Assembly: GCA_947442105.1 (NCBI GenBank)
Contig: CANEVH010000001.1
Coordinates: 96,272 to 160,271 of the forward strand
Origin: Comamonadaceae bacterium
Lineage (GTDB): Bacteria > Pseudomonadota > Gammaproteobacteria > Burkholderiales > Burkholderiaceae_C
Direction: 5' to 3'
DNA: 64,000 bases
Shown: positions 8,568-17,790 of the stretch, in pieces
How positions within the stretch are numbered: the stretch's first letter is position 1
Layout of the letters: each line of letters begins with the position of its first letter
Notes under the pieces: generated by a model
What the model saw: the letters and a program-made list of their open reading frames with translations, nothing else
Database searches by the model: none
Told to the model about the DNA's origin: nothing
Made by a program: the position numbers and the translations under genes

Positions 8568-9884
8568 ATGAAAATCATTGTTCTGGGCGCCGGCATCATC
8601 GGCATCAGCACCGCGTGGCACCTTGCCCAGCGCGGCCATGCGGTCACCGTGGTCGAGCGCCAAAGCGGCGCCGCACTCGAAACCAGTTTTGCCAACGCCG
8701 GCCAAATCTCGGTGAGCTACTGCGAGCCCTGGGCCAACCGCGAGGCGCCGCTCAAGGCGCTGAAGTGGATGCTGAGCAAAGAGGCGCCCCTGCTGTTTCG
8801 CCCGCAAAACCCCTTGGGGCCGGGTTGGCGCCAGTACGCCTGGGGCCTGCAATTTTTGGCCCAGTGCAACGATGTCGCCTTTGAGCGCAATGTGCAGCAG
8901 CTCGTCGCCCTGGGCGCCTACAGCCACGCTGCGCTCAAAGAGGTGGTGGCTACCACCGGCATCACTTACCAGCGCTTAGAGCGCGGCATTGCGCACTATT
9001 TCACCGACCAGCATGCCTTTGACTCCGCCGCGCAGTCCGCCGTCCTCATGGCGCGCTATGGCGTGGACCGTAAGGTGGTTAACCGCGAAGAGATGCTGCG
9101 CATAGAGCCCTCGCTGGCGCACTTTGGCCCGCGCATCGTGGGCGGCACCTTCACTGCGAGTGACGAATCTGGCGACGCCTGCGCCTTCACCCAGGCCTTG
9201 GCTGCGCAGTGCGCCCAGCACGGCGTGCAGTTTTTGTACGGCCACCGCGTGGAGCGCATCCACCTGGCCGGTGGTGGGGTGCAATCGGTGGTGGCGCGCC
9301 CGGTGCAAGCGCAGGACCAAGCCCAGGCGGCAGCGCAAGTGCTGCGCGCCGACCAGGTGGTGGTGGCCTGCGGCTCGTTCAGCGCGCCGCTGTTGCGCGG
9401 CGTGGGTGTGGATTTGCCCATTTACCCCGGCAAGGGCTATAGCGCGACCTTCAAGATATTGAACGCCGACGCAGCGCCCATGGTCTCCACCATCGACGAC
9501 GCGAAAAAAATCGCCATTACCCGCCTGGGCGACCAGATTCGGGTGGCCGGCACCATTGAGGTGGGCAGCTACGACCTCACGCTCACCAGCCCGCTGGCCC
9601 GCGCGCGCTGCCAGATGCTGGCGCGCCGGGTGGAAGAAGTGTGGCCCGGCATGTGCGATACCCGCACCGAGGAAGAGGGCGGTCAGCCCCACTTTTGGGC
9701 CGGTTTGCGCCCCGCCACGCCCACCAACATTCCCTACATCGGCCAAACCAAGGTGCGCGGCCTGTGGGTCAACGCCGGGCACGGCACCCTGGGCTGGACG
9801 CATGGCGCGGGCTCGGGCAAGGCACTGGCAGAACTGATGGATGGGCGCCAGCCCGATATGGCCTTTACCACCTACCAGGGCTGA
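8568..9884 (+). CDS. dadA: D-amino acid dehydrogenase, FAD-dependent
   Basis: 438 residues, the usual DadA length. The N-terminal Rossmann motif for FAD is present (VLGAGIIGISTAWHLAQRGH, residues 5-24), followed by the DadA-typical ETSFANAGQISVSYCEPWA and a C-terminal segment WAGLRPATPTNIPYIGQTK with GTLGWTHGAGSGKAL. The enzyme deaminates D-amino acids (classically D-alanine) to 2-oxo acids and passes electrons to the respiratory chain at the inner membrane. No alanine racemase gene (dadX) is adjacent. It is convergent with the next LysR gene. Confidence 0.92.
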   Translation: MKIIVLGAGIIGISTAWHLAQRGHAVTVVERQSGAALETSFANAGQISVSYCEPWANREAPLKALKWMLSKEAPLLFRPQNPLGPGWRQYAWGLQFLAQCNDVAFERNVQQLVALGAYSHAALKEVVATTGITYQRLERGIAHYFTDQHAFDSAAQSAVLMARYGVDRKVVNREEMLRIEPSLAHFGPRIVGGTFTASDESGDACAFTQALAAQCAQHGVQFLYGHRVERIHLAGGGVQSVVARPVQAQDQAQAAAQVLRADQVVVACGSFSAPLLRGVGVDLPIYPGKGYSATFKILNADAAPMVSTIDDAKKIAITRLGDQIRVAGTIEVGSYDLTLTSPLARARCQMLARRVEEVWPGMCDTRTEEEGGQPHFWAGLRPATPTNIPYIGQTKVRGLWVNAGHGTLGWTHGAGSGKALAELMDGRQPDMAFTTYQG

Positions 9885-9935
9885 ACCGGCGCCTGGGTCG
9901 GGCCAAGCCGCGCCCGGCCACGTCAACTGCCGCTT

Positions 9936-10952
9936 TTACGCAGCCCGAGCGGCCCCATGCGCCTGTTCCAGGCACTCCAGCAGCGCCCGCGTGGCCCGCG
10001 AGGGCTGAGGCGAGCGCCGGGTGATGGCAAAAAAGTCGCAGGCGTAGTGAAACAGCGCGGGCTTGACCGCCTGCATTTGCCCCGCATTCACAAAGCTCTG
10101 GGCGTAGTGGATGGGCAAAAAACCCAAAAATTGGCCCGACAAGATCAAGGTGGCAATCGATTCCTGGTCAAAGCCGGTGGCCTTGCGCGGCATACGCCGG
10201 GCCTGGCTGATTTCCATATTGGGCGAGTGGTAGCCCAGGCCGGCAAAGGCGTGGCCGCGCAGGCTGGTCCAGTCCAGCGCCTGCGCCGCCTCAGACGGCG
10301 CGCCTGGCGTGCCAAACAAGGCGTGGCCCGGCCCGCAATACAAAAGCATGGATTCGTCAAACAGCCGGGAGTATTGCAGTGTGTCCGAGCTGCGGTGGCC
10401 GGGAATGACGCCGATCTGAAACTGGCCGTCCAGCACCCCGCGCTCAATGCCGTTGAGCGTGGCCACATGCAGTTGCAGCGACACCTCGGGCGCGCGCTGC
10501 ACAAACAGGGTTATCGCCTGGGCGATATGGCAGGCCGGGTTGCTCACGGTTTTGTCAAACACCGCCACATGCAACTCGCCGCCCATGCGCTGGTGGATTT
10601 CGTCCACCCCGCTGCGAAACGCGTCGGTGGCCGACAAGAGCTGGCGGGTCTGGGCGTAAATCTGCTGGCCCTCGGGAGTGAGCGCAAAGCCCGCGCGCCC
10701 GCGCCGGCACAGTACCAGGCCTAGGCGGGTTTCCAGGTCCTTGATGTGGCGGCTCACGGTAGAGGTGCCAATGTTGAGCTCGAGTTCGGCCGCCGCCATG
10801 CCGCCGCAGTCCACCACCGTGCGAAACACGCGCAGCAGGCGCAAGTCCATGTCGCTGATCTGTCCCAGCGCCGCCCGGCTGGGCGGGGCCGTTTCGGGCG
10901 CGGGTCCGGAGTTGGTGCGCGACGTGGGAGCCTCAGAAGATTTAAGTTTCAT
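9936..10952 (-). CDS. LysR-family regulator, probable activator of the adjacent aminotransferase gene
   Basis: 338 residues with a ~35-residue N-terminal extension before a LysR HTH (LRLLRVFRTVVDCGGMAAAE, IGTSTVSRHIKDLETRLGL) and a typical effector-binding domain. It is divergent from the aminotransferase gene across 113 bp that contain an inverted repeat, which is the classic LysR arrangement. By context it likely senses an amine or amino-acid catabolite; this is inference. Confidence 0.88.
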   Translation of the reverse strand: MKLKSSEAPTSRTNSGPAPETAPPSRAALGQISDMDLRLLRVFRTVVDCGGMAAAELELNIGTSTVSRHIKDLETRLGLVLCRRGRAGFALTPEGQQIYAQTRQLLSATDAFRSGVDEIHQRMGGELHVAVFDKTVSNPACHIAQAITLFVQRAPEVSLQLHVATLNGIERGVLDGQFQIGVIPGHRSSDTLQYSRLFDESMLLYCGPGHALFGTPGAPSEAAQALDWTSLRGHAFAGLGYHSPNMEISQARRMPRKATGFDQESIATLILSGQFLGFLPIHYAQSFVNAGQMQAVKPALFHYACDFFAITRRSPQPSRATRALLECLEQAHGAARAA

Positions 10953-10974
10953 AAATACGCAACTAAATAGTGAT

Positions 10975-10996
10975 AACTCTCACTTTGTAAGAGTAA
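10975..10996. promoter_or_regulatory. inverted repeat in the lysR-aminotransferase gap, candidate LysR operator
   Basis: ACTCT at 10976-10980 and AGAGT at 10990-10994 are separated by nine bases and embedded in a near-symmetric TAACTCT / AGAGTAA. It lies between the divergent lysR and aminotransferase starts, where a LysR protein normally binds. The spacing fits an interrupted dyad, though the core is not the canonical T-N11-A. Confidence 0.45.
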
Positions 10997-11065
10997 CAGA
11001 AGCCCCCACAATCGATCCTTATATGGGCTGCCCGTCAAACGCCCACCGCTTACCAGGAGCCCGCC

Positions 11066-12442
11066 ATGAAACCCCATGAAACCGCCGCCCACCAAGTCCA
11101 GGGCGCTATCACCACCACGTCCAGCTTTCCCATGGACGCTGCCTGGATGGAGGCGCACTGGATGCCTTACACCGGCAACCGCAACTTCAAAGCCAATCCC
11201 CGCATGATGGTCAGTGCCCAAGGCGCCTACTACACCGACAGCACGGGCCGCAAGATCATGGACGGTTTGTCGGGCCTGTGGTGCTGCGGTCTGGGCCACG
11301 GCCGCCCCGAGATCACACGCGCCGTAAGCAGCCAGATCGGCACCCTGGACTATTCGCCCGCCTTCCAGTTTGGTCACCCGCTGTCGTTTGAGCTGGCCAA
11401 CAAAATCACCGCGCTCACGCCCGACGGGCTGGACCACGTGTTTTTTACCGGCTCAGGCTCGGAATGCGCTGACACCTCACTCAAGATGGCGCGCGCCTAC
11501 TGGCGCTCCAAGGGCCAGGGCACCAAAACCCGGCTGATCGGGCGCGAAAAGGGCTACCACGGCGTCAACTTTGCCGGCATTTCGGTGGGTGGCATTGGCG
11601 CCAACCGCAAGATGTTTGGCCAGGGCATTGAGGCCGACCACCTGCCCCACACCCAGTTGCCCAGCAACTTCTACGCGCGCGGCATGCCGCCAAACGGCGT
11701 GGAGCTGGCCGACGAACTGCTGCGCCTGATCACTCTGCACGACGCAAGCAATATTGCCGCCGTGATCGTGGAGCCCATGTCCGGCTCGGGCGGCGTGGTG
11801 GTGCCGCCCGTGGGCTATTTGCAGCGCCTGCGCGAGATTTGCACCGCCCACAACATCTTGCTGATTTTTGACGAAGTCATCACCGGCTTTGGCCGCATGG
11901 GCGCCTACACCGGTGCCGCCGCCTTTGGCGTGACCCCGGACATCATGAACATCGCCAAGCAAGTCACCAACGGCACCCAGCCCCTGGGCGCGGTGGTGGC
12001 CAAGAAGGACATCTACGACACCTTCATGGCCGCCGGTGGCCCGGACTACATGCTCGAATTCGCCCACGGCTACACCTATTCCGCCCACCCGGTGGCCTGC
12101 GCCGCAGGCATCGCCGCGCTGGACGTGCTGGTCAACGAAAACATGGTCGAGCGCGTGGCCGGTCTGGCTCCTTACTTTGAGAACGCGGTGCACAGCCTCA
12201 AGGGCGCCAAGCACGTCACCGACATCCGTAACTACGGTTTGGCCGCCGGTTTCACCCTGGCCCCGGTGCCAGGCGAGCCGGCCAAGCGTCCCTTCCAGGT
12301 GGCCATGCGCTGCCTAGAAAAAGGCTTTTACGTGCGTTACGGCGGCGACACCATCCAGCTCGCGCCGCCTTTCATCGTCCAGAAGTCCGAAATCGACAGC
12401 CTGATCAACGCCCTGGGCGAAGCGCTGCACGAAACCGACTGA
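11066..12442 (+). CDS. aptA: omega-amino acid (beta-alanine):pyruvate aminotransferase
   Basis: 458 residues, class-III aminotransferase. Family segments are clear: HWMPYTGNRNFKANPRMM, GLSGLWCCGLGHGRPEI, FTGSGSECADTSLKMARAYW, DEVITGFGRMG, and the PLP lysine within MNIAKQVTNGTQPLGAVV (about K298). This subgroup transfers the amino group of beta-alanine or similar omega-amino acids to pyruvate, yielding malonate semialdehyde and alanine. The next gene (mmsA) can oxidise malonate semialdehyde to acetyl-CoA, which supports the assignment. It is divergent from a LysR regulator. Confidence 0.9.
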   Translation: MKPHETAAHQVQGAITTTSSFPMDAAWMEAHWMPYTGNRNFKANPRMMVSAQGAYYTDSTGRKIMDGLSGLWCCGLGHGRPEITRAVSSQIGTLDYSPAFQFGHPLSFELANKITALTPDGLDHVFFTGSGSECADTSLKMARAYWRSKGQGTKTRLIGREKGYHGVNFAGISVGGIGANRKMFGQGIEADHLPHTQLPSNFYARGMPPNGVELADELLRLITLHDASNIAAVIVEPMSGSGGVVVPPVGYLQRLREICTAHNILLIFDEVITGFGRMGAYTGAAAFGVTPDIMNIAKQVTNGTQPLGAVVAKKDIYDTFMAAGGPDYMLEFAHGYTYSAHPVACAAGIAALDVLVNENMVERVAGLAPYFENAVHSLKGAKHVTDIRNYGLAAGFTLAPVPGEPAKRPFQVAMRCLEKGFYVRYGGDTIQLAPPFIVQKSEIDSLINALGEALHETD

Positions 12443-12450
12443 TGTTCCAG

Positions 12451-12472
12451 CGCCGCTGCACGGCGGCGTTTT
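12451..12472 (+). terminator. possible weak terminator after aptA
   Basis: CGCCGC and GCGGCG form a 6-bp G+C stem around TGCACG, followed by TTTTGG. The T-tract is short, so read-through into mmsA is likely. The rest of the 210-bp gap before mmsA shows no gene. Confidence 0.4.
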
Positions 12473-12651
12473 GGTGTGTTGGCGGACGGTTGTGAATTTT
12501 TTTCATGCCGCCCCCGGCTGCCTGTACCGGCCCGCGAGGGGCTAAGCTCTGCGCCCCGCTGCACTTGCGCACAGCCATGCGCACCAGCCTCCCAAAGCGC
12601 CGTGCTTGCGGCCCCCGTTTTTCCTTTTTTATCTACTTCAACGAGCGTCCT

Positions 12652-14157
12652 ATGTCCACAACTCTCCCTATCGGCCACCTCATTGGCGGCAAACTCACCC
12701 AAGGCGGCAGCCGCACGGCTGACGTCTTCAATCCCGCCACCGGCCAGGTCGAAAACCAGGTCTTGCTAGCCGACAAACTCACGGTGGAGCAGGCCATTGC
12801 CAACGCCCAAGCGGCGTTCCCCGCCTGGCGCAACACGCCACCGCTCAAGCGCGCCCGCGTCATGAGCAACCTCAAGGTCTTGCTGGAGGCGCATGCCGAT
12901 GAGCTTTGTGCCCTGGTGACGGCCGAACACGGCAAAGTGCTGGGCGACGCCATGGGCGAGCTGCAGCGTGGCATTGAAAACGTGGAATACGCCAGCTACG
13001 CGCCCGAGCTGCTCAAAGGCGAGCACAGCAAAAACGTGGGCCCGTCCATCGATTCCTGGAGCGAATTCCAGGCCCTGGGCGTGACCGCTGGCATCACGCC
13101 GTTCAACTTTCCCATCATGGTGCCCTTGTGGATGTGGCCTATGGCGGTGGCCTGTGGCAACACCTTCATCCTCAAACCCTCCGAGCGCGACCCCAGCAGC
13201 ACCCTGCGCGTGGCCGAGCTGGCGCTGCAAGCCGGTTTGCCACCGGGCGTGCTCAATGTAGTCAACGGTGACAAAGAGGCGGTGGACACCTTGCTCACCG
13301 ACCCGCGCGTCAAGGCCATCAGCTTTGTCGGCTCCACTCCCATTGCTGAATACATCTATTCAGTTGGCTGCGCCCACGGCAAGCGCGTGCAGGCCCTGGG
13401 CGGCGCGAAAAACCACGCTGTGGTCATGCCCGACGCCGACGTGGCCAACGCGGTTAACGCCCTCATGGGCGCGGCCTACGGCTCTTGCGGCGAACGTTGC
13501 ATGGCCATTCCGCTGGTCGTAGCGGTAGGTGACGCCACGGCGGACGCGGTGATCGAAGGCCTGAAGATCGAAATTGCCAAAATGAAAGTCGGCCCCGGCA
13601 CCGCACCCGGCATGGACATGGGCCCGCTGGTCACCAAGCCGCACTTTGAAAAGGTCAAAGCCTATGTGGACCAAGGCGTGGCCGAGGGCGCCACGCTGGT
13701 GGTCGACGGACGCAATGTTCTTGTTCCAGGTCACGAAGCTGGCTATTTCCTGGGTGCTTGTCTGTTTGACAATGTGTTGCCCGGCATGAAGATTTACCAG
13801 GAAGAGATTTTTGGCCCGGTGCTTGGCGTGGTACGCGTCAAAACCCTGCAAGAGGCGATGGACTTGATCGATGCGCATGAATACGGCAACGGCACCTGTA
13901 TCTTTACCCGCGACGGTGAGGCAGCGCGCTATTTCACCGACAACATCTTGGTGGGCATGGTGGGCGTCAACGTGCCCTTGCCGGTGCCGGTGGCCTACCA
14001 CTCGTTTGGCGGCTGGAAGCGTTCCTTGTTCGGCGACTTGCACGCTTACGGCCCGGACGCGGCGCGTTTTTACACCAAGCGCAAGACCATCACCCAGCGC
14101 TGGCCCTCGGCTGGGGTGCGCGAAGGCACGATGTTCAGCTTCCCGAGCAGCAAATAA
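12652..14157 (+). CDS. mmsA: CoA-acylating methylmalonate/malonate-semialdehyde dehydrogenase
   Basis: 501 residues from ATG 12652 (MSTTLPIGHLIGGKL); the frame is open further upstream but that part is not family-like. An aldehyde dehydrogenase fold with the MMSDH marks: SWSEFQALGVTAGITPFNF, VNGDKEAVDTLLTD, the catalytic Cys in GSCGERCMAIP (about C283), and the C-terminal FGGWKRSLFGDLHAYG. It converts methylmalonate or malonate semialdehyde to propionyl- or acetyl-CoA with NAD+ and CoA. With the preceding aminotransferase it completes beta-alanine degradation; a valine-catabolic role is also possible. Confidence 0.93.
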   Translation: MSTTLPIGHLIGGKLTQGGSRTADVFNPATGQVENQVLLADKLTVEQAIANAQAAFPAWRNTPPLKRARVMSNLKVLLEAHADELCALVTAEHGKVLGDAMGELQRGIENVEYASYAPELLKGEHSKNVGPSIDSWSEFQALGVTAGITPFNFPIMVPLWMWPMAVACGNTFILKPSERDPSSTLRVAELALQAGLPPGVLNVVNGDKEAVDTLLTDPRVKAISFVGSTPIAEYIYSVGCAHGKRVQALGGAKNHAVVMPDADVANAVNALMGAAYGSCGERCMAIPLVVAVGDATADAVIEGLKIEIAKMKVGPGTAPGMDMGPLVTKPHFEKVKAYVDQGVAEGATLVVDGRNVLVPGHEAGYFLGACLFDNVLPGMKIYQEEIFGPVLGVVRVKTLQEAMDLIDAHEYGNGTCIFTRDGEAARYFTDNILVGMVGVNVPLPVPVAYHSFGGWKRSLFGDLHAYGPDAARFYTKRKTITQRWPSAGVREGTMFSFPSSK

Positions 14158-14159
14158 AG

Positions 14160-14280
14160 AAGATAAGCGCGGAAATTTGTATCTTTTGCGTTTAGAATAA
14201 AAATAATCTTTTTTTAACCTAAATCATAAAAATTAAGTAAAATCCGGTTTAAATTTCAAAAAAGAATATAAAATTGAACG
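14160..14280 (+). promoter_or_regulatory. very AT-rich leader with a TATAAA box
   Basis: The two 60-base lines 14161-14280 contain only 27 G/C in 120 bases (about 22%), against well over 60% around them. TATAAAAT at 14267-14274 is a good -10 candidate, with A/T tracts upstream like an UP element, though no clear -35. Such islands in G+C-rich genomes often bind H-NS-type (MvaT/Bv3F) silencers; that is inference. It serves the small regulator gene downstream. Confidence 0.5.
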
Positions 14281-14332
14281 CGGCAGAAGGCACAATGCCC
14301 AGACAGTGGACCACTCCTTTTATTCGTTGGGA

Positions 14333-14701
14333 ATGCACATGACTAAGACCAAAAGCGCAAATTTTTCGCAGATGTATACCAAGTACCTGAACCTTGTCGA
14401 GGCGGTGCGCGGCTTGCCCAGCTTTCCCAGTCTCGATGCGGTCGAAGCGCGCATGCTCAACACCTTTGCCGCCGCTTGGCATGAAGAAAAGCAAATCACC
14501 GTGCTCGAAGCCATGGTGATGCTGCCGGAAATCTCTACCACCACGGCGCACCGTCGCTTAAAGATGCTGCGCAAAAAAGGCATGATCGATTTAAGCTTGG
14601 ATTCCCATGACAACCGGGTGAAGTACGTGGTGCCGACCAAGGCCACGCAGAACTACTTTGCACAACTGGGTCAATGCATGGAGAAAGCCCAGCAGGCCTG
14701 A
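14333..14701 (+). CDS. small winged-helix DNA-binding protein (MarR-like)
   Basis: 122 residues from ATG 14333; ATG 14339 (MTKTKSANFSQMYTKY) is an alternative, and an upstream GTG is less likely. The pattern FAAAWHEEKQITVLEAMVML, EISTTTAHRRLKMLRKKGMI, DNRVKYVVPTKAT matches a winged helix with a recognition helix and wing at ~55-105. A basic N-terminus precedes it. Its promoter region is strikingly AT-rich. Targets are unknown; it could act on the downstream membrane gene. Confidence 0.7.
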   Translation: MHMTKTKSANFSQMYTKYLNLVEAVRGLPSFPSLDAVEARMLNTFAAAWHEEKQITVLEAMVMLPEISTTTAHRRLKMLRKKGMIDLSLDSHDNRVKYVVPTKATQNYFAQLGQCMEKAQQA

Positions 14702-14780
14702 GACTGGCCTGGCGAAGCCCGGGTTAAACTGCACCGACCGGACGCGTTCCTGCTGAACGCGCTAGTGAAGGTGGTGCTTT

Positions 14781-15329
14781 ATGGATTTTCGGCGCAATGT
14801 GTTGGTGGTGGCTGGGACCGCATTGGCCTATTACGTCTTGTTCGTACTGAACCAATTTCTCTTTTCTGCGCTCACGTTTTCGGCGGGTACCAGTTGGGTT
14901 TTTTTGCCCAGCGGTGTATGCCTTTTTGCCATTCTGTTGTTCGCGCTCTGGGGCGCACTGGGCGTGGTCCTTGGCGCAATGGGTTTCGCGCTTTTGCAAT
15001 CGAACATCGGCAGCGATCCGCTCACTTTGGGCGTGTCAATTTGTCTCTGCGGGCTCGCGCCCTTGCTGGCGCGTCAGATCTGCCTGGGCTCAGCAGAGCT
15101 CAACGCCAACCTCCAAGGCCTTAGCGCCACCGGTCTGCTGCGTGTGGCTGCCATTTTTTCTGCAGTCAGTGCCGGGCTGCATCAGCTGTGGTTCGCATGG
15201 CGTGGGGTTTCTGACGATATTGTGGGCGGTTTGGCCGCCATGTTCACCGGCGATATGCTGGGCACCCTGATCGTGCTGTACTTGGTCAAAATGAGCTTGT
15301 CACTGGGTGAGCGACTGCGCGGGGGATAA
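14781..15329 (+). CDS. MASE1-like integral membrane protein
   Basis: 182 residues, mostly hydrophobic, with about five or six membrane segments (TALAYYVLFVLNQFLFSAL, FLPSGVCLFAILLFALWGAL, IVGGLAAMFTGDMLGTLIVL). The WVFLPSGV and GDMLGTLIVLYLVK motifs resemble MASE1, a sensory membrane domain usually fused to a kinase or GGDEF output. Here no output domain is attached. The start has AAGGTGG upstream. It lies 79 nt after the winged-helix gene and ends 10 nt before uup. Confidence 0.65.
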   Translation: MDFRRNVLVVAGTALAYYVLFVLNQFLFSALTFSAGTSWVFLPSGVCLFAILLFALWGALGVVLGAMGFALLQSNIGSDPLTLGVSICLCGLAPLLARQICLGSAELNANLQGLSATGLLRVAAIFSAVSAGLHQLWFAWRGVSDDIVGGLAAMFTGDMLGTLIVLYLVKMSLSLGERLRGG

Positions 15330-15339
15330 TCTCCGCCAC

Positions 15340-17298
15340 ATGGCACTTATCACCTTACTGGACGCCCAACTCGCTTTTGGACACGTACCCCTGCTCGACC
15401 ACGCAGGTTTTTCACTCGAACCGGCAGAGCGCGTCGGCCTGATTGGCCGTAACGGAGCTGGCAAATCCTCCATGCTCAAAATCCTCGCCGGCATGGAAAA
15501 GCCGGACGATGGCGTACTGCAGGTGCAAAGCAATACCCGCATTGCATACGTCGCACAGGAACCCAGCCTGGACGCGCAGTCCACGGTGTTTGAGTCGGTC
15601 AGCGTCGGCTTGCAGCGCGTGCGCCACCTGATTGAAGAGTATTGCCAAGGCCACGGCGACTTGGACGCCATGCAAAGCGAAATCGAGGCCCTGGACGGCT
15701 GGAACTGGGAACAGCGTGTCACAGAAACGCTTCACCGCCTGCACCTGGACGCCGACGCGATTGTCAGCACGCTCTCCGGCGGCACGAAAAAACGGGTTGC
15801 GCTAGCGCAAGCCCTGGTGGCGCAGCCGGAAGTGCTGCTGCTGGACGAGCCGACCAACCACCTGGACTTGGACTCGATCGAGTGGCTGGAGGGCCTGCTG
15901 ATCGACTTCAAGGGCAGCATCATCACCATCACCCACGACCGCTCGTTTCTGGACAATGTGGCTACCCGCATCGTGGAGCTGGACCGGGGCAAGCTGCTGT
16001 CTTACCCCGGCAACTTTGCCGCCTATTTGCTGCAAAAAGAAGAGCAACTGGCCCAGGAAGCGGTGATTAACGCCCGCGCCGACAAGCTGTTGGCACAAGA
16101 AGAGGTGTGGATCCGCAAAGGCGTGGAAGCCCGCCGCACCCGCGCCACCGCGCGCATCGTGCGCCTGGACAATCTGCGCGCCAGCCGCGAAGCCCGTCGC
16201 GAGGTGGTGGGCAGCGTCAATATGGACGTCAACAGCGGTGCCTCCAGCGGCAAACTGGTGGCCGAACTCACCCACGTGTCCAAGACCTTCGGCGACAAGG
16301 TCATCGTTCGCGACTTTTCCGCCACCATTTTGCGCGGCGACAAGATCGGGCTGCTCGGCCCCAACGGCGCGGGCAAAACCACGCTGCTCAAGCTGATTTT
16401 GGGCGAGCACAAGCCCGACCCGGCGCCTGCCAACGCACCCCCGCCCGAACCCGGCCACAGCCCCTGGGGCACGGTGCGCCAGGGCGCCAATATTTCGGTG
16501 GCCTACTTTGACCAGATGCGCAACGCGCTGGACCTAGACGCCACGCTAGAAGACTTCATCAGCCCGGGCAGCGAGTGGATAGAGATCGGCAACCGCCGCC
16601 AGCACGTCAAAAGCTACCTGGGCGACTTTTTGTTCTCGCCCGCGCGTGCCAATTCACCAGTGCGATCTTTGAGCGGCGGAGAGCGTAACCGCCTGCTGCT
16701 GGCGCGCCTGTTTGCCCGCCCGGCCAATGTGCTGGTGCTTGACGAGCCTACCAACGACCTCGACATCGACACGCTAGAACTTCTCGAAGACCTGCTGCAA
16801 AGCTACGACGGCACGGTGTTTTTGGTCAGCCACGACCGCACTTTCTTGGACAACGTGGTCACCAGCACTATCGCCTTTGAGGGCGACGGGCGCTGGCGCG
16901 AGTTTGAAGGCGGCGTGACCGACTGGCTCACCCAGACCAAGCGCGCCAGCGAAATCGCCCAGGCAAAGGGCCAAAAAGGCACCTCGCCGTTCAACTATGG
17001 GCGCGACCAGGCTGCGAAACCCAGCGCCGCCGCAGTCGCCGTTCCTACCGCGCCCGTAGCGTCTGCGCCAGCCACCAAAACCCGCAAGCTCAGCTTCAAA
17101 GAACAGCGCGAACTCGACGGCCTGCCCGAGAAGATTGCTTCGTTGGAGGCCGAGCAAAGCGACATCAATGCCCTGCTCGCCGACGGCACCCTGTACGCCC
17201 GCGACAACCCGCGCGCCCTGCAACTGGCCAGCCGCAACACCGCCATTGACGCGGAATTGATAGCGGCGCTGGAGCGTTGGGAGCTGCTGGGCGCCTGA
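15340..17298 (+). CDS. uup: ABC-F family ATPase, Uup-like
   Basis: 652 residues from ATG 15340. Two ABC domains are visible: Walker A GRNGAGKSS with signature LSGGTKKRVALAQ and Walker B LLLDEPTNHLD, then GPNGAGKTT, LSGGERNRLLLAR and LVLDEPTNDLD. An ABC-F linker lies between them. The Pro/Ala-rich region and charged C-terminal helix (KLSFKEQRELDGLPEKIASL) match the DNA/RNA-binding coiled coil of Uup. ABC-F proteins act on ribosomes rather than as transporters. No membrane segments are present. Confidence 0.92.
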   Translation: MALITLLDAQLAFGHVPLLDHAGFSLEPAERVGLIGRNGAGKSSMLKILAGMEKPDDGVLQVQSNTRIAYVAQEPSLDAQSTVFESVSVGLQRVRHLIEEYCQGHGDLDAMQSEIEALDGWNWEQRVTETLHRLHLDADAIVSTLSGGTKKRVALAQALVAQPEVLLLDEPTNHLDLDSIEWLEGLLIDFKGSIITITHDRSFLDNVATRIVELDRGKLLSYPGNFAAYLLQKEEQLAQEAVINARADKLLAQEEVWIRKGVEARRTRATARIVRLDNLRASREARREVVGSVNMDVNSGASSGKLVAELTHVSKTFGDKVIVRDFSATILRGDKIGLLGPNGAGKTTLLKLILGEHKPDPAPANAPPPEPGHSPWGTVRQGANISVAYFDQMRNALDLDATLEDFISPGSEWIEIGNRRQHVKSYLGDFLFSPARANSPVRSLSGGERNRLLLARLFARPANVLVLDEPTNDLDIDTLELLEDLLQSYDGTVFLVSHDRTFLDNVVTSTIAFEGDGRWREFEGGVTDWLTQTKRASEIAQAKGQKGTSPFNYGRDQAAKPSAAAVAVPTAPVASAPATKTRKLSFKEQRELDGLPEKIASLEAEQSDINALLADGTLYARDNPRALQLASRNTAIDAELIAALERWELLGA

Positions 17299-17313
17299 TA
17301 TGGGACGGGGCGG

Positions 17314-17790
17314 CTACGGTGCCACCAGCGCCAAGTTGGGGAAGTAGCTGCGGTAGCGCGCCGAATCCCGTGTGAGCAGTTGCAGTTGCGCCACCAGGGC
17401 GTGTGCGCCTATGTAAAAGTCGGGCATGGGTGAGGTTTTCAGGCCTTGGGAGAGTCGGTACACCTTGAAGGCCTGACCGGCCAAAAACGCCGCGTCCCAG
17501 GGCAGGGCGGCTTTGAGCAAGGGCAAGCCCGCCAGCGCCGCCTCTAGGTCTGTGGCCCGCTCAAAGCGGGGGCTGATCTCGGCCAATATCAGCGGATTGA
17601 TTACCAGTGGGCCCAAAGCCGCGCAGCGCTCCAGTTGGTCGAGCGACCAATCGGCCCAAACCGGGTCATTAGCCAATATGTCGATCAGCACGCAGCTATC
17701 CACCAGGGTGCCACGTGGCATGGCGCCGAACAGGTAGCGCGGGTCAGGCTCGCGGGCTTGCGGAACGTCCGCAGTGGATTGCAGCGCCAT
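17314..17790 (-). CDS. PIN-domain toxin (VapC-like)
   Basis: 158 residues if the ATG at 17790 is used; it directly abuts the antitoxin stop (TAA-ATG). An internal ATG at 17721 (MPRGTLVDSCVLIDILAND) is where PIN similarity begins and may be the true start. Acidic PIN positions are visible: D in LVDSCVLID, E in LILAEISPRFE, D in PMPDFYIGAHA and D in LLTRDSARYRSYF. PIN toxins are Mg2+-dependent RNases acting on tRNA or rRNA. It is the second gene of a toxin-antitoxin operon. Confidence 0.85.
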   Translation of the reverse strand: MALQSTADVPQAREPDPRYLFGAMPRGTLVDSCVLIDILANDPVWADWSLDQLERCAALGPLVINPLILAEISPRFERATDLEAALAGLPLLKAALPWDAAFLAGQAFKVYRLSQGLKTSPMPDFYIGAHALVAQLQLLTRDSARYRSYFPNLALVAP

